From Caballeronia glebae (GTDB taxonomy: Bacteria; Pseudomonadota; Gammaproteobacteria; Burkholderiales; Burkholderiaceae), in NCBI RefSeq assembly GCF_001545035.1, contig NZ_FCOJ02000002.1, forward strand, positions 62,001-126,000: a stretch of 64,000 nucleotides of DNA, read 5' to 3'. The number at the start of each line of letters is the position of its first letter. Position 1 is the first letter of the stretch. This document shows positions 17,914 to 26,857 of this stretch, piece by piece. The translations under genes were made by a program, and so were the position numbers. The notes under the pieces are model-generated. The model did no database searches. It was not told where the DNA came from and was given only the letters and a program-made list of their open reading frames with translations.

Positions 17914-19356
17914 TCACTCCACCGCCTTCATCATCTCCTCCACGACCTTCTTCGCATCGCCGAACACCATCATCGTCTTGTCCATATAGAACAGTTCGTT
18001 GTCGAGACCGGCGTAACCCGCCGCCATCGAGCGCTTGTTCACGATGATCGTGCGCGCCTTGTACGCTTCCAGAATCGGCATGCCAGCGATCGGCGATTTC
18101 GGATCGGTCTTCGCGGCGGGGTTCACCACGTCGTTTGCGCCGAGCACGAGCACCACGTCCGTCTGGCCGAATTCGCTGTTGATTTCGTCCATCTCCTGAA
18201 CCATCTCGTAAGGCACTTCGGCTTCGGCCAGCAGCACGTTCATATGCCCCGGCATGCGCCCCGCGACCGGGTGAATCGCGTACCGCACATCGATGCCTTT
18301 CTCGACCAGCTTGTCGGTCAGCTCCTTCAACGCGTGCTGCGCGCGCGCGACCGCGAGGCCGTAACCCGGCACGATCACCACGCTTTCCGCGTTGCCGAGC
18401 ATGAACGCGGCGTCATCGGCGGAACCGGATTTGACCGGACGCTGCTCCGTCGAGCCGCCGGCAACCGCACCGCCCGCCTCGCCGCCGAAGCCGCCGAGAA
18501 TCACGTTGAAGAACGACCGGTTCATGGCGCGGCACATGATGTACGACAGAATCGCGCCCGACGAGCCGACGAGCGAACCCGCGATGATCAGCATCGGATT
18601 GTTCAGCGAGAAGCCGATGCCCGCCGCCGCCCAGCCCGAGTACGAGTTGAGCATCGACACGACCACCGGCATGTCCGCGCCGCCGATCGGAATGATGATC
18701 AGCACACCCAGCGCGAACGCGATGAGCGTCATGATGATGAACGGCAGCCACGCTTCGGTGAGCATGAAGATCACGCCGAAGCCGATCATCGCGATGGCGA
18801 GCAGCAGGTTGATCAGATGCTGCCCCGAGTACACGACCGGCGCGCCCTGAAAGAGCCGGAACTTGTACTTGCCCGACAGTTTTCCGAACGCGATGACCGA
18901 ACCCGAGAACGTGATCGCGCCGACGAACGTGCCGATGAACAACTCGACGCGATTGCCGTACGGAATCGGCTCGCCCAGCGGCGCGAGTCCGAACGCGGCG
19001 GGTTCGGCCACCACGCCATACGCGATGCACACCGCCGCGAGACCGATCAGCGAGTGCATCGCCGCGACGAGTTCGGGCATCTTCGTCATTTCGACTTTCG
19101 CCGCGATGTACGCGCCCGCGCCGCCGCCGATGATCAGCGCGACGAACAGCAGCGAAAGCCCGAGCGCCAGATTCGCTTCGAGATAAGCGGCCTGTTTCAC
19201 GATCAGCGCGAGCGTGGTGAGAATGGCGATCGTCATGCCCGCCATGCCGAACGTATTGCCGATGCGCGCGGTCTTCGGATTGGACAAGCCTTTGAGCGCC
19301 TGAATGAAGCACACCGAGGCGACGAGATACAAGAGAGTGACGACGTTCAGGCTCAT
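17914..19356 (-). CDS. pntB: NAD(P) transhydrogenase subunit beta
   Basis: 480 residues. The first 260 or so hold about eight to nine membrane helices, and the C-terminal domain III binds NADP(H) (VPGYGLAVARAQHALKE, HPVAGRMPGHMNVLLAE, VLGANDVVNPAA). With PntA it couples hydride transfer from NADH to NADP+ with proton entry across the inner membrane. Its ATG directly follows the TAA of the preceding subunit (TAAATG). The last gene of a three-gene pnt operon. Confidence 0.97.
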   Translation of the reverse strand: MSLNVVTLLYLVASVCFIQALKGLSNPKTARIGNTFGMAGMTIAILTTLALIVKQAAYLEANLALGLSLLFVALIIGGGAGAYIAAKVEMTKMPELVAAMHSLIGLAAVCIAYGVVAEPAAFGLAPLGEPIPYGNRVELFIGTFVGAITFSGSVIAFGKLSGKYKFRLFQGAPVVYSGQHLINLLLAIAMIGFGVIFMLTEAWLPFIIMTLIAFALGVLIIIPIGGADMPVVVSMLNSYSGWAAAGIGFSLNNPMLIIAGSLVGSSGAILSYIMCRAMNRSFFNVILGGFGGEAGGAVAGGSTEQRPVKSGSADDAAFMLGNAESVVIVPGYGLAVARAQHALKELTDKLVEKGIDVRYAIHPVAGRMPGHMNVLLAEAEVPYEMVQEMDEINSEFGQTDVVLVLGANDVVNPAAKTDPKSPIAGMPILEAYKARTIIVNKRSMAAGYAGLDNELFYMDKTMMVFGDAKKVVEEMMKAVE

Positions 19357-19677
19357 TTACGCACCCTCCTTGCTCACGATCTTCTTCGGTTCCTTCTTCT
19401 TGAACATTTCGAGCATTCGCCGTGTGACGAGAAAGCCGCCGAACACGTTCACCGCCGCGAGCAGCACGGCGAGCGTGCCGAAAAACTTGCCCGCGACGCC
19501 GACCGTCAGACCGACCGCGAGCATCGCGCCGACGATGACGATCGCCGAAATCGCGTTGGTCACGGCCATCAGCGGCGTATGCAGCGCGGGCGTGACGTTC
19601 CACACCACGTGGTAGCCGACGTAGATGGCCAGCACGAAGATGATGAGGTTGATCACCGTGTGATTGATGACATCCAT
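19357..19677 (-). CDS. pntAB: NAD(P) transhydrogenase subunit alpha, membrane part
   Basis: 106 residues from ATG 19677. Three to four hydrophobic helices ([55 protein letters not shown]) and a basic C-terminal tail. It corresponds to the C-terminal membrane segment of the fused E. coli PntA. The alpha chain is thus split into two genes here, as in many alpha- and beta-proteobacteria. It sits between pntAA (14-base gap) and pntB (no gap). Confidence 0.95.
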   Translation of the reverse strand: MDVINHTVINLIIFVLAIYVGYHVVWNVTPALHTPLMAVTNAISAIVIVGAMLAVGLTVGVAGKFFGTLAVLLAAVNVFGGFLVTRRMLEMFKKKEPKKIVSKEGA

Positions 19678-19691
19678 GTGCGTCTCCGTGT

Positions 19692-20837
19692 TCAGGCCGT
19701 GGCGCGGGCGACTTGTCCGTCGCGGCACTGGAGCGTGGCCGCGACGATATCGTCCGCAAGATCGATGTTGAGCGTGCCTTCCTTGGTGAGGATCAGCTTC
19801 AGGAAGTCGAGGAGATTGCGGGCGTAGAGCGCGGAGGCATCGGCGCCGACCATCGAAGCGAGATTCGTGTGACCGACGATATGCACGCCGTGCTTCATCA
19901 CCACTTGATCGACCTCGGTGAGCGGGCAGTTGCCGCCTTTTTTGCCCTCGAACTCGGGACCGCGTCCGGCGGCGAGATCGATGATCACCGAGCCCGGCTT
20001 CATGTGCTTGACCGTTTCGACGGAAATCAGCGTCGGCGCGGGACGCCCGGGAATCAGCGCGGTCGAGATGACGATGTCCGCCGCCTTCGCGCGTTCGTGC
20101 ACTTGCGCCGCTTGTCGCGCGAGCCAGCTTGGCGGCATCGGCCGCGCGTATCCGCCGACGCCGACCGCCGCCTCGCGTTCCTCGTCGGTTTCGAAAGGCA
20201 CGTCGACGAATTTCCCGCCTAGCGACTCGATCTGCTCCTTCACGGCCGGGCGCACGTCGGATGCTTCGACGACCGCGCCGAGCCGCTTGGCCGTCGCGAT
20301 CGCCTGCAAGCCCGCGACGCCCGCCCCGAGCACGAGCACGCGCGCCGCTTTCACGGTGCCGGCGGCGGTCATCAGCATCGGCATGAAGCGCTGGTAATAC
20401 TGGCAGGCCATCAACACCGCCTTGTATCCGGCGATGTTCGCCTGCGACGACAGCACGTCGAGACTTTGCGCGCGCGTGGTGCGCGGCGCGGCTTCGAGCG
20501 CGAACGCGGTGACGCCCGACGACGCGAGCCGAGCTGTGTTCTCCGTATTGAAAGGATCGAGCATGCCGATGAGCACGGCGCCCGGTTTGAGCATCGCCAG
20601 TTCGCTTTCGCTGGGCGATTGCACCTTGAGGACGATCTCGGCGGAAAAGGCCGTGGCGGCATCGACGAGATCCGCGCCCGCCTGAGCGAACGCATCGTCG
20701 ATATAGCTTGCCGGCAAGCCCGCGCCGCTCTGGACGGAAACACGATGTCCTTGCGTGACGAGCTTTTTGACCGTTTCGGGCGTGGCGGCGACTCGCGCCT
20801 CATTCGCCCGCGTTTCAGCAGGCACTCCGATGTGCAT
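19692..20837 (-). CDS. pntAA: NAD(P) transhydrogenase subunit alpha, NAD-binding part
   Basis: 381 residues of the alanine dehydrogenase/PntA family. The start [20 protein letters not shown] is typical. An NAD-binding Rossmann fold contains [26 protein letters not shown] at about 168-193. GRPAPTLIS and [17 protein letters not shown] line the active site. This peripheral domain I faces the cytosol and binds NADH. AGGAGG lies seven bases before the ATG. It is the first gene of the pnt operon, whose promoter must lie in the 223-base gap to nudJ. Confidence 0.96.
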   Translation of the reverse strand: MHIGVPAETRANEARVAATPETVKKLVTQGHRVSVQSGAGLPASYIDDAFAQAGADLVDAATAFSAEIVLKVQSPSESELAMLKPGAVLIGMLDPFNTENTARLASSGVTAFALEAAPRTTRAQSLDVLSSQANIAGYKAVLMACQYYQRFMPMLMTAAGTVKAARVLVLGAGVAGLQAIATAKRLGAVVEASDVRPAVKEQIESLGGKFVDVPFETDEEREAAVGVGGYARPMPPSWLARQAAQVHERAKAADIVISTALIPGRPAPTLISVETVKHMKPGSVIIDLAAGRGPEFEGKKGGNCPLTEVDQVVMKHGVHIVGHTNLASMVGADASALYARNLLDFLKLILTKEGTLNIDLADDIVAATLQCRDGQVARATA

Positions 20838-21046
20838 CTTGTAATCCTCCTGTCTTTGTTGCCTCCGTCACCCGGGCAAGGATCAGGAAGGCTTAAGGCT
20901 GAGTTTTATTTCAAATGCTGGAACTTACGGCTATCGCAACTGTAACCGAAGAATGCGCGCGCAAGAATCCGATCCGGCACTCGTTCCGCATACCGGCCGT
21001 CAGCGCTTACCCTTAGAACGCTCGCGCGTGATCGCCTCCGGAACGG

Positions 21047-21052
21047 TAAAAT
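21047..21052 (+). promoter_or_regulatory. Possible -10 box giving a leaderless nudJ mRNA
   Basis: TAAAAT ends nine bases before the nudJ ATG at 21061, and no ribosome site precedes that ATG. If used, transcription would begin at or near the start codon. The -35 match is poor. Confidence 0.35.
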
Positions 21053-21060
21053 ATCTCACC

Positions 21061-21543
21061 ATGAAATCAGACACTTGGGCCCCCCACGTTACGGTGGCCG
21101 CCATCGTCGAGCGCGACGGACGTTTCCTCGTTATCGAAGAGCACACGTCCGCCGGACTGCGCATTAACCAACCGGCCGGTCATCTCGAAGCAGGCGAAAC
21201 GCTCGCCGAAGCGGTGATCCGCGAAACGTTCGAGGAAACGGCGCATCGCTTCGAGCCCGAGGCGCTCGTCGGCGCATATATGACGCACTTCGCGCGGCCG
21301 GGCCGCGACGTCACGTATCTGCGCTTCACGTTCTGCGGCAAGTCGCTGGGCGAAGAGAGCGGCCGTTCGCTCGACCAAGGCATCGTGCGCGCGATGTGGC
21401 TCAGCGCCGACGAACTGCGCGCATCCGTCGACCGGCATCGGACGCCGCTCGTGATGAAATGTGTCGACGATTATTTATCCGGGCGGCGCGTGCCGCTCGA
21501 TTTCATTCACACGCATTCGGTCGCGCCGGTGGTGCGGGCGTGA
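21061..21543 (+). CDS. nudJ: Nudix hydrolase, NudJ-like
   Basis: 160 residues from ATG 21061. The Nudix box [21 protein letters not shown] lies at about 40-60, with the REx2EE core intact. It is preceded by a V-x-V strand and [16 protein letters not shown]. Length, motif and the position directly before mnmA match E. coli NudJ, a phosphatase acting on thiamine pyrophosphate precursors and nucleoside phosphates; the true substrate is not shown here. The last codons lie 7 bases from the mnmA start. No ribosome site is seen before its ATG. Confidence 0.85.
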   Translation: MKSDTWAPHVTVAAIVERDGRFLVIEEHTSAGLRINQPAGHLEAGETLAEAVIRETFEETAHRFEPEALVGAYMTHFARPGRDVTYLRFTFCGKSLGEESGRSLDQGIVRAMWLSADELRASVDRHRTPLVMKCVDDYLSGRRVPLDFIHTHSVAPVVRA

Positions 21544-21550
21544 TATCCCT

Positions 21551-22681
21551 ATGAGCAAGAAAAGAGTGGTGGTGGGCATGTCGGGCGGCGTGGATTCGTC
21601 CGTGACGGCATGGCTTTTGAAGGAACAAGGCTACGACGTCGTCGGCCTTTTCATGAAGAACTGGGAAGACGACGACGACGGCGAATACTGCTCGACCCGG
21701 CAGGACTGGATCGACGTGGTGTCGGTCGCGGATCTGATCGGCATCGATGTCGAAGCGGTCAACTTCGCCGCCGAATACAAGGACCGCGTGTTCGCGGAGT
21801 TTCTGCGCGAATATTCGGCCGGCCGCACGCCCAATCCGGACGTGCTGTGCAACGCCGAAATCAAGTTCAAGGCGTTCCTCGATCACGCGATCTCGCTCGG
21901 CGCGCAAACCATCGCGACGGGCCACTACGCGCGCGTGCGCGAACAGGACGGGCTCTTCCAGTTGCTCAAGGCCACCGATTCGACCAAGGATCAGTCGTAC
22001 TTCCTGCATCGGCTGAATCAGGCGCAATTGTCGAAGACGCTGTTCCCGCTCGGCGAAATCCCGAAGACGAAAGTGCGCGAGATCGCCGAACAGATCGGCC
22101 TGCCGAACGCGAAGAAAAAGGACTCGACTGGCATCTGCTTCATCGGCGAACGGCCATTCCGCGAATTTTTGAACCGCTATCTGCCGACCAAACCCGGCCC
22201 GATGAAGACGGACGAGGGCAAGATCGTCGGCGAGCATATCGGCCTCGCGTTTTACACCTTCGGGCAGCGAAAAGGCATCGGCATCGGCGGGGCGAAAGAC
22301 GGCAGCGGCGAACCGTGGTTCGTCGCGGGCAAGGACATGGCCACGAACACGCTGTATGTCGTGCAAGGGCACGATCATCCGTGGCTGCTTTCGCCGACGC
22401 TCGTCGCGGGAAATACGAGCTGGGTCGCGGGCTTCGCGCCGGAAGAAGGCGTCAAGTGCGGCGCGAAGACGCGTTATCGGCAGCAAGATGCCGCGTGCAG
22501 CTTCGCTAGTGCGGACGATGGCCGCTTCGCGCTCCAGTTCGACGACGCCCAATGGGCCGTGACGCCGGGACAATCCGCCGTGCTGTATCAGGGCGATGTG
22601 TGTCTGGGCGGCGGCATCATCGAGCACGCGGTGACGGGGCGCGAGTCGCCCGAAGCTGCGGTGCTTGCCGCGGCGCGCTAG
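21551..22681 (+). CDS. mnmA: tRNA-specific 2-thiouridylase MnmA
   Basis: 376 residues from ATG 21551. The ATP pyrophosphatase P-loop [10 protein letters not shown] is at 9-18. The two catalytic cysteines are Cys100 in [12 protein letters not shown] and Cys196 in [11 protein letters not shown]. The enzyme thiolates U34 of tRNA-Lys, Glu and Gln, using sulfur relayed from IscS and Tus proteins. An upstream in-frame extension overlapping nudJ is rejected. A strong terminator follows at 22688. Confidence 0.97.
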   Translation: MSKKRVVVGMSGGVDSSVTAWLLKEQGYDVVGLFMKNWEDDDDGEYCSTRQDWIDVVSVADLIGIDVEAVNFAAEYKDRVFAEFLREYSAGRTPNPDVLCNAEIKFKAFLDHAISLGAQTIATGHYARVREQDGLFQLLKATDSTKDQSYFLHRLNQAQLSKTLFPLGEIPKTKVREIAEQIGLPNAKKKDSTGICFIGERPFREFLNRYLPTKPGPMKTDEGKIVGEHIGLAFYTFGQRKGIGIGGAKDGSGEPWFVAGKDMATNTLYVVQGHDHPWLLSPTLVAGNTSWVAGFAPEEGVKCGAKTRYRQQDAACSFASADDGRFALQFDDAQWAVTPGQSAVLYQGDVCLGGGIIEHAVTGRESPEAAVLAAAR

Positions 22682-22687
22682 TATCGG

Positions 22688-22711
22688 CCCCGACTCCGGT
22701 CGGGGTTTTTT
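22688..22711 (+). terminator. nudJ-mnmA terminator
   Basis: CCCCGAC (22688-22694) pairs with GTCGGGG (22699-22705) around TCCG, followed by six T. Confidence 0.92.
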
Positions 22712-22754
22712 ATCACCGCGCCGATAAAGCTTTTTTGAAACAGTCGCTTGACGG

Positions 22755-22774
22755 TCTATCTAGGAGTAGATAAA
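22755..22774. promoter_or_regulatory. Operator-like palindrome 1 upstream of the tetR-type gene
   Basis: TCTATC-N8-GATAAA, within which TATCTA and TAGATA form a perfect inverted repeat. It lies 68 bases before the regulator start codon, where an autoregulatory operator would be expected. Confidence 0.65.
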
Positions 22775-22841
22775 GATACGCACATCGAGTGCAGGGATAA
22801 GTGTAAGAACCGGAGCAAGAACATTGCGAAAGGCGCAAGAC

Positions 22842-23399
22842 ATGGATAAAAACACGGTACGCGAAGCACTTCTGGACCACGCGCAGACGCTCCTGATGAC
22901 GCGCGGCTACAACGGTTTCAGCTATCGCGATTTGTCCGAACTGGTCGGCGTGAAGACGTCGAGCATTCACTATTACTTCCCGACCAAGGAAGATCTCGCG
23001 CTCGAAGCGGTGAACGCGTATAGCGCGGACGTGATGTCATCGATCTACGCGATCGACAGCTCCGCCCCGGCCGACAAGAAACTCGACCGCTACACGAAGC
23101 TCTTTGGGCGCATCATCGGCGACGGCAATCAGATCTGTCTTTGCGGCATGCTCGCGGCGGACATCGAGTCGCTGCCGCAGAAAGTTCGGCAGGCGGTGCA
23201 GTCGTTCTACAAGGCAAACGAAAACTGGCTGGCGAAAGTGCTCGCCGAAGGTGAAGCGCAGGACACGCTCGATGCCGGCGGGAAACCCGAGGCCGCAGCG
23301 CGGACCTTGTATGCCGCACTTCAGGGAAGTTTGCTCGCGTGTCGTCTGTTTCAGACGCGTTCACGACTGGAAGAAGTCGCGGAGGCGTTTCGGCGGTAG
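22842..23399 (+). CDS. TetR/AcrR family transcriptional regulator
   Basis: 185 residues from ATG 22842, with AAGG eight bases upstream; a TTG 18 bases earlier is a less likely start. The N-terminal helix-turn-helix covers about 8-50 (ALLDHAQTLLMTRGYNGFSYRDLSELVGVKTSSIHYYFPTKEDL), with the family-typical YYFPTKEDL after the recognition helix. The ligand domain contains CLCGML at about 104-109, in the region where NemR/AcuR-like regulators carry reactive cysteines; a thiol-sensing role is only a suggestion. No target gene lies beside it, but three related palindromes flank it. Confidence 0.9.
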   Translation: MDKNTVREALLDHAQTLLMTRGYNGFSYRDLSELVGVKTSSIHYYFPTKEDLALEAVNAYSADVMSSIYAIDSSAPADKKLDRYTKLFGRIIGDGNQICLCGMLAADIESLPQKVRQAVQSFYKANENWLAKVLAEGEAQDTLDAGGKPEAAARTLYAALQGSLLACRLFQTRSRLEEVAEAFRR

Positions 23400-23449
23400 A
23401 TAAGCCTGTGGATAACCTTGTGAAAAATCCGTGAATTCACTGGGGATTA

Positions 23450-23469
23450 TCTATCGTTGCATAGATAGA
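23450..23469. promoter_or_regulatory. Operator-like palindrome 2
   Basis: TCTATC-N8-GATAGA, a perfect 6+6 inverted repeat, 51 bases after the TetR-type stop codon. It has the same half-sites and spacing as palindromes 1 and 3. Confidence 0.6.
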
Positions 23470-23597
23470 TTTTGGCGGAATCAGGCCGTTTCTTGAATCG
23501 GACGGCGCTTTTGTCCGGCGATACCGCAGTGGCGCGCGGTTCCAGAAAGAAAAACTGAATTTGCCGAATACCGCTTTTTTCTTAGCGTCATTCGAAA

Positions 23598-23617
23598 ACT
23601 ATCTAGCGATAGATAAA
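23598..23617. promoter_or_regulatory. Operator-like palindrome 3
   Basis: ACTATC-N8-GATAAA. Its core, CTATCTAGCGATAGATAAAG, matches palindrome 1 except for part of the central spacer. It lies about 100 bases past the GST 3' end on the intergenic side. Confidence 0.62.
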
Positions 23618-23717
23618 GTTTCCGTATTAACGTAATTTGCGTTTCACGTCTCGTTTAGTCGATAGACGCCCTTGCCGGCACGCTCCCACCGAACGCGGGA
23701 GCGCTTTTCGAGAATGA

Positions 23718-24329
23718 TCAGACCGGCGCGGTATCCACGAACGACTGACGCTGCGAGACGCGCGCGTAGTACTTGTCGAGGTTCGGATGCCCTTCGCGCC
23801 AGTTCAGATCGGGCATGCGGAAATCGAGATAACCGAGCGCGCAGCAACAGGCGATGTCCGCGAGCGTGAAGCGATTCGCCGAGCACCATTGTTTCGAGCC
23901 GATGCCGCGCGCCATCGCGCGCAAGCCGTCTTCGATCTTCTGGCGCTGGCGCGTAATCCACTTGTCGCTGCGATGCGCCTCTTCGCGCAACACACCTTCT
24001 AGGCGAATCAGCACAGCGGCGTCGAGCATGCCGTCGGCGAGCGCTTCCCAGCAGCGCACTTCGGTGCGCTCGCGTCGCTCCTGCGGCAGCAACTTGCCGA
24101 CGGGCGTGAGCGTGTCCACGTACTCGCAGATGACACGCGAATCGAAGACCGCTTCGCCGTCGTCCAGGATGAGGCACGGCACCTTGCCGAGCGGGTTGTA
24201 GTCGTGGATCTTGGAATCGGATGCCCAGACATCTTCGAGCACCAGTTCGCAGTCGATCTTCTTTTCCGCCATGACGATCCGCACCTTGCGGACGAATGGA
24301 CTGGGGTGCGAACCGATCAGTTTCATCAT
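23718..24329 (-). CDS. Glutathione S-transferase family protein
   Basis: 203 residues. The thioredoxin-like N-terminal domain has MKLIGSHPSPFVRKVRIVM, where Ser7 or Ser10 would be the catalytic position. The cis-Pro segment NPLGKVPCLILDDGEAVFDSRVICEY is at about 44-69. An all-alpha C-terminal domain contains FTLADIACCCALGYLDFR. It resembles the YibF-type cytosolic GSTs found in proteobacteria. Substrate unknown. It is convergent with the TetR-type gene and separated by about 140 bases from the pqi operon end. Confidence 0.9.
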   Translation of the reverse strand: MMKLIGSHPSPFVRKVRIVMAEKKIDCELVLEDVWASDSKIHDYNPLGKVPCLILDDGEAVFDSRVICEYVDTLTPVGKLLPQERRERTEVRCWEALADGMLDAAVLIRLEGVLREEAHRSDKWITRQRQKIEDGLRAMARGIGSKQWCSANRFTLADIACCCALGYLDFRMPDLNWREGHPNLDKYYARVSQRQSFVDTAPV

Positions 24330-24473
24330 CTAATCTTCACGTTGATTCGAAATGCGGGCGTCGACGATCTTAACCGGCGCGCGCGAACCATCGGCAAATT
24401 AGAGATAGCGGCGCGCAACAATGTCGCCTGCCGACAACATGAGCGCGCCCGGCGCGATGCCGGGCGGCGTCGA

Positions 24474-25178
24474 TCATTGCGCGCTGGCGCTGGTCGCCGC
24501 GCTCGTCGAAGGACACGGCAGCACCGGCACGGAGGCGGGTTTCGTGCTTGCGCCGCTCTTGCTTTTCGCGGATGCGGGAGGCGCGCTGACGGTCGCGCGC
24601 GGCAAGGAGCCGAGGCTGCGCACACCCGCCGAAATCGCGGAGGCGAGTTCGTCCACCGCCTTGCGATGCCCGCCGACGAGCGCGTCGTAGCCCGCGTCCA
24701 CGCGTTCCTGCGCGACCGTCCGGCAGGTCAGCACGGTGTCGGAGCCGGCGGCGCGCACGCTCCACACGGCGTCGATCACGGCCTGTGCGCCCGGCCACGA
24801 TTCGAAGCGCTGCACGTTCACCTTCACGCGATACACCGGCGCGGATTCCGGATGCGGCGTGCCGTACACGTCGATCGCGCCGAGCTGCTGCGTGAGATCG
24901 GCGGACAGCGCGCGCCGCACTTCGTCGCCGGGCAGCGAAGCCCAGCGCTCCTCTTCGAGCACGCGTACCTGCGCGGGACTCGTCTGCACCACCAACTGAT
25001 TCTTCGCGACCTGCTGCGGCATGTCGATGGGCGCGAGTTCGAAATAGAACGAGGCCTGCGTGGAAGGCACGGGCCGCGCTTCGCCGCCGGCGAGCGTATA
25101 GAAACGGCTCGTCGGCGAGGCGCAGGCGGCGAGCATCGCCGCTGCGCACAGGGTCGATATCAACGAGCCGAACTTCAT
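24474..25178 (-). CDS. pqiC: Outer-membrane lipoprotein PqiC
   Basis: 234 residues. A lipoprotein signal peptide ends in the lipobox LAAC at about 16-19, and the YmbA/ABC-auxiliary domain follows (SRFYTLAGG, LVVQTSPAQVRVLEEERWASLP). The last 45 residues are a low-complexity Ser/Ala/Pro tail that is longer than the family norm. PqiC forms the outer-membrane end of the PqiABC lipid transport bridge. Its ATG overlaps the pqiB stop by four bases. Confidence 0.9.
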   Translation of the reverse strand: MKFGSLISTLCAAAMLAACASPTSRFYTLAGGEARPVPSTQASFYFELAPIDMPQQVAKNQLVVQTSPAQVRVLEEERWASLPGDEVRRALSADLTQQLGAIDVYGTPHPESAPVYRVKVNVQRFESWPGAQAVIDAVWSVRAAGSDTVLTCRTVAQERVDAGYDALVGGHRKAVDELASAISAGVRSLGSLPRATVSAPPASAKSKSGASTKPASVPVLPCPSTSAATSASAQ

Positions 25179-26857
25179 GGTTTGTCTCCCGATTTTCCGC
25201 GCACGAGCGATTCCGGATGGCGCTCCAGATAGTCCGCGAGCGAGTTGAGCGATTGAAGCGTGCGCGTGAGTTCCTGCAGCGCCTGATGCACGTCCGACTG
25301 AAGCGGCGAGTCCGACTGCAACGTCGATTGCGCCTGACCAAAGGTCTTTTTCGCCTGCGTGAGCGTGTCGCGCATTTCCGGCATGACCTCCGTGTCGAGC
25401 TTGTCGAAGAGCCCGTTGGCCTTCTTGAGCGAGCCGTTCAGATTCGTGCCGATCTCGTCGAACGGAATCTTGTCGATCTTGCGCGCGATGTCCGCGATCT
25501 GCAGTTGCAGTTCGTCGAGCGTGTTCGGCACGGTCGGCAGCTCGATCGGATCGCCAGTGCTGTTGACCTTCGTGGGCGGCGCTTTCGGGAAGAAGTCGAG
25601 CGCGATATACAACTGGCTGGTCAAAAGGTTGCCGGTGCGCAACTGACCGCGCAGGCCACGCTTCACCAGCAGTTGCAGCATGTCCTGGCTCGCCACCGAA
25701 CCTTGCGCCGGCAGCATATGATTCGCGCGCTTGCCGAGGCGATCGGGGTAAAGATCGATCGTGACCGGCATCATGAACGAATGCGACTTCTGATCGTATT
25801 GCACGCCGATACCCGTGACCTGCCCCAGCACGATGCCGCGGAAATCGATCGGCGCGCCGACCGACAGCCCGCGTAGCGACTGGTTGAAGTTCATTACGAC
25901 GTGTACGGCCTGGCCGTCGGGGTCACGCATCGCGTCGGTCTGATCGCCGGCCAGGCGGAAGGTCGCATTGGTCTGCGCCTGCGGGCCTGCCTCCTGGTTC
26001 GGCGGCGTCTGAAACGCGATGCCGCCCAAGACGACCGTCGCGAGCGATTGCGTGTTGAGCGTGAAGCCGCTCGAATCGAGCCGCAGATCGACGCCGCTCG
26101 CATGCCACCAGCGCGAGTTGGTGCCGACATACTGATCGTAGGGCGCGGTGACGAACACCTGCAGCGTGACGCCGGTGCCGTCCTTATCCAGCGAGAACGC
26201 GGCGACCTGGCCGACCTGCACGCGCCGGTAATAGATGGGGGAGCCGATATCGAGCGAGCCGAGCGATTCGCCGTGCAGCGTGAAGGTGTGGCCCTTCTGA
26301 TCGCCGGTGACGGCGGGCGGCGTTTCGAGGCCGACGAAATGCGTCTGGTCGTCGGTGGACTTGCCTGCATCGATGCCAATATACGCGCCGGAGAGAAGCG
26401 TCGACAGGCCGGTCACGCCGCTTGCCGCGACGCGCGGGCGCACGACCCAGAAGCGCGTGTCCTTGACGGCGAAATCGGTGGCTTCCTTGGTGAGCTGCAC
26501 ATCCACAAGCACGCGCGAATGATCCTTCGACAGCGTGATGGTCTTGACCGTGCCGATGTCGACATCCTTGAACTTCACCTTCGTCTTGCCGGGTTCGAGA
26601 CCTTCCGCGGAGACGAAGCTGATGGTCACGGTCGGCCCGCGGCTCGACACTGTTTTCACGACGAGAATCACGCCGATCAGCGCCGCGACGAGCGGAATCA
26701 ACCATACGAGCGAGGGCAGCCAGCGGCTGCGCGGCTCGATCACGGGTTCGGGCAGGTTCGGCGGCAAGCCGCCGCCTTTGCCTCCGTTACCGCCGCCAGT
26801 ATTGCTGGAAGGCGGCGCGGGCTGCTTCGGGTCGTTCGGACCTTGGGCACTAGTCAT
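25175..26857 (-). CDS. pqiB: Intermembrane transport protein PqiB (MCE domains)
   Basis: 560 residues. A proline/glycine-rich cytosolic start leads into one membrane helix (WLPSLVWLIPLVAALIGVILVV, about 46-67). Three MCE domains follow, recognisable from GLEPGKTKVKFKDVDIGTV, LGSLDIGSPIYYRRVQVGQV and LRGLSVGAPIDFRGIVLGQV. A long C-terminal helical needle closes the protein. PqiB hexamers form a tunnel across the periplasm for lipids. It overlaps the upstream PqiA gene by 8 bases and pqiC by 4, so the operon is tightly coupled. Confidence 0.95.
   Translation of the reverse strand: MTSAQGPNDPKQPAPPSSNTGGGNGGKGGGLPPNLPEPVIEPRSRWLPSLVWLIPLVAALIGVILVVKTVSSRGPTVTISFVSAEGLEPGKTKVKFKDVDIGTVKTITLSKDHSRVLVDVQLTKEATDFAVKDTRFWVVRPRVAASGVTGLSTLLSGAYIGIDAGKSTDDQTHFVGLETPPAVTGDQKGHTFTLHGESLGSLDIGSPIYYRRVQVGQVAAFSLDKDGTGVTLQVFVTAPYDQYVGTNSRWWHASGVDLRLDSSGFTLNTQSLATVVLGGIAFQTPPNQEAGPQAQTNATFRLAGDQTDAMRDPDGQAVHVVMNFNQSLRGLSVGAPIDFRGIVLGQVTGIGVQYDQKSHSFMMPVTIDLYPDRLGKRANHMLPAQGSVASQDMLQLLVKRGLRGQLRTGNLLTSQLYIALDFFPKAPPTKVNSTGDPIELPTVPNTLDELQLQIADIARKIDKIPFDEIGTNLNGSLKKANGLFDKLDTEVMPEMRDTLTQAKKTFGQAQSTLQSDSPLQSDVHQALQELTRTLQSLNSLADYLERHPESLVRGKSGDKP

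Larger units (their letters stand above)
23400..23717. other. Intergenic region with two operator-like palindromes
   Basis: 318 bases between the convergent tetR-type and GST genes. It holds palindromes 2 and 3 (23450 and 23598) and one perfect DnaA-box 9-mer (TGTGGATAA at 23407-23415). I find no credible ORF. Operators without an adjacent target suggest a deleted gene or an untranslated transcript. Confidence 0.5.

Noticed and set aside
23407..23415. A perfect DnaA box (TGTGGATAA)
   Set aside because: It is a single 9-mer with no cluster, no AT-rich unwinding element and no dnaA/dnaN or gidA context, so an origin is not supported.
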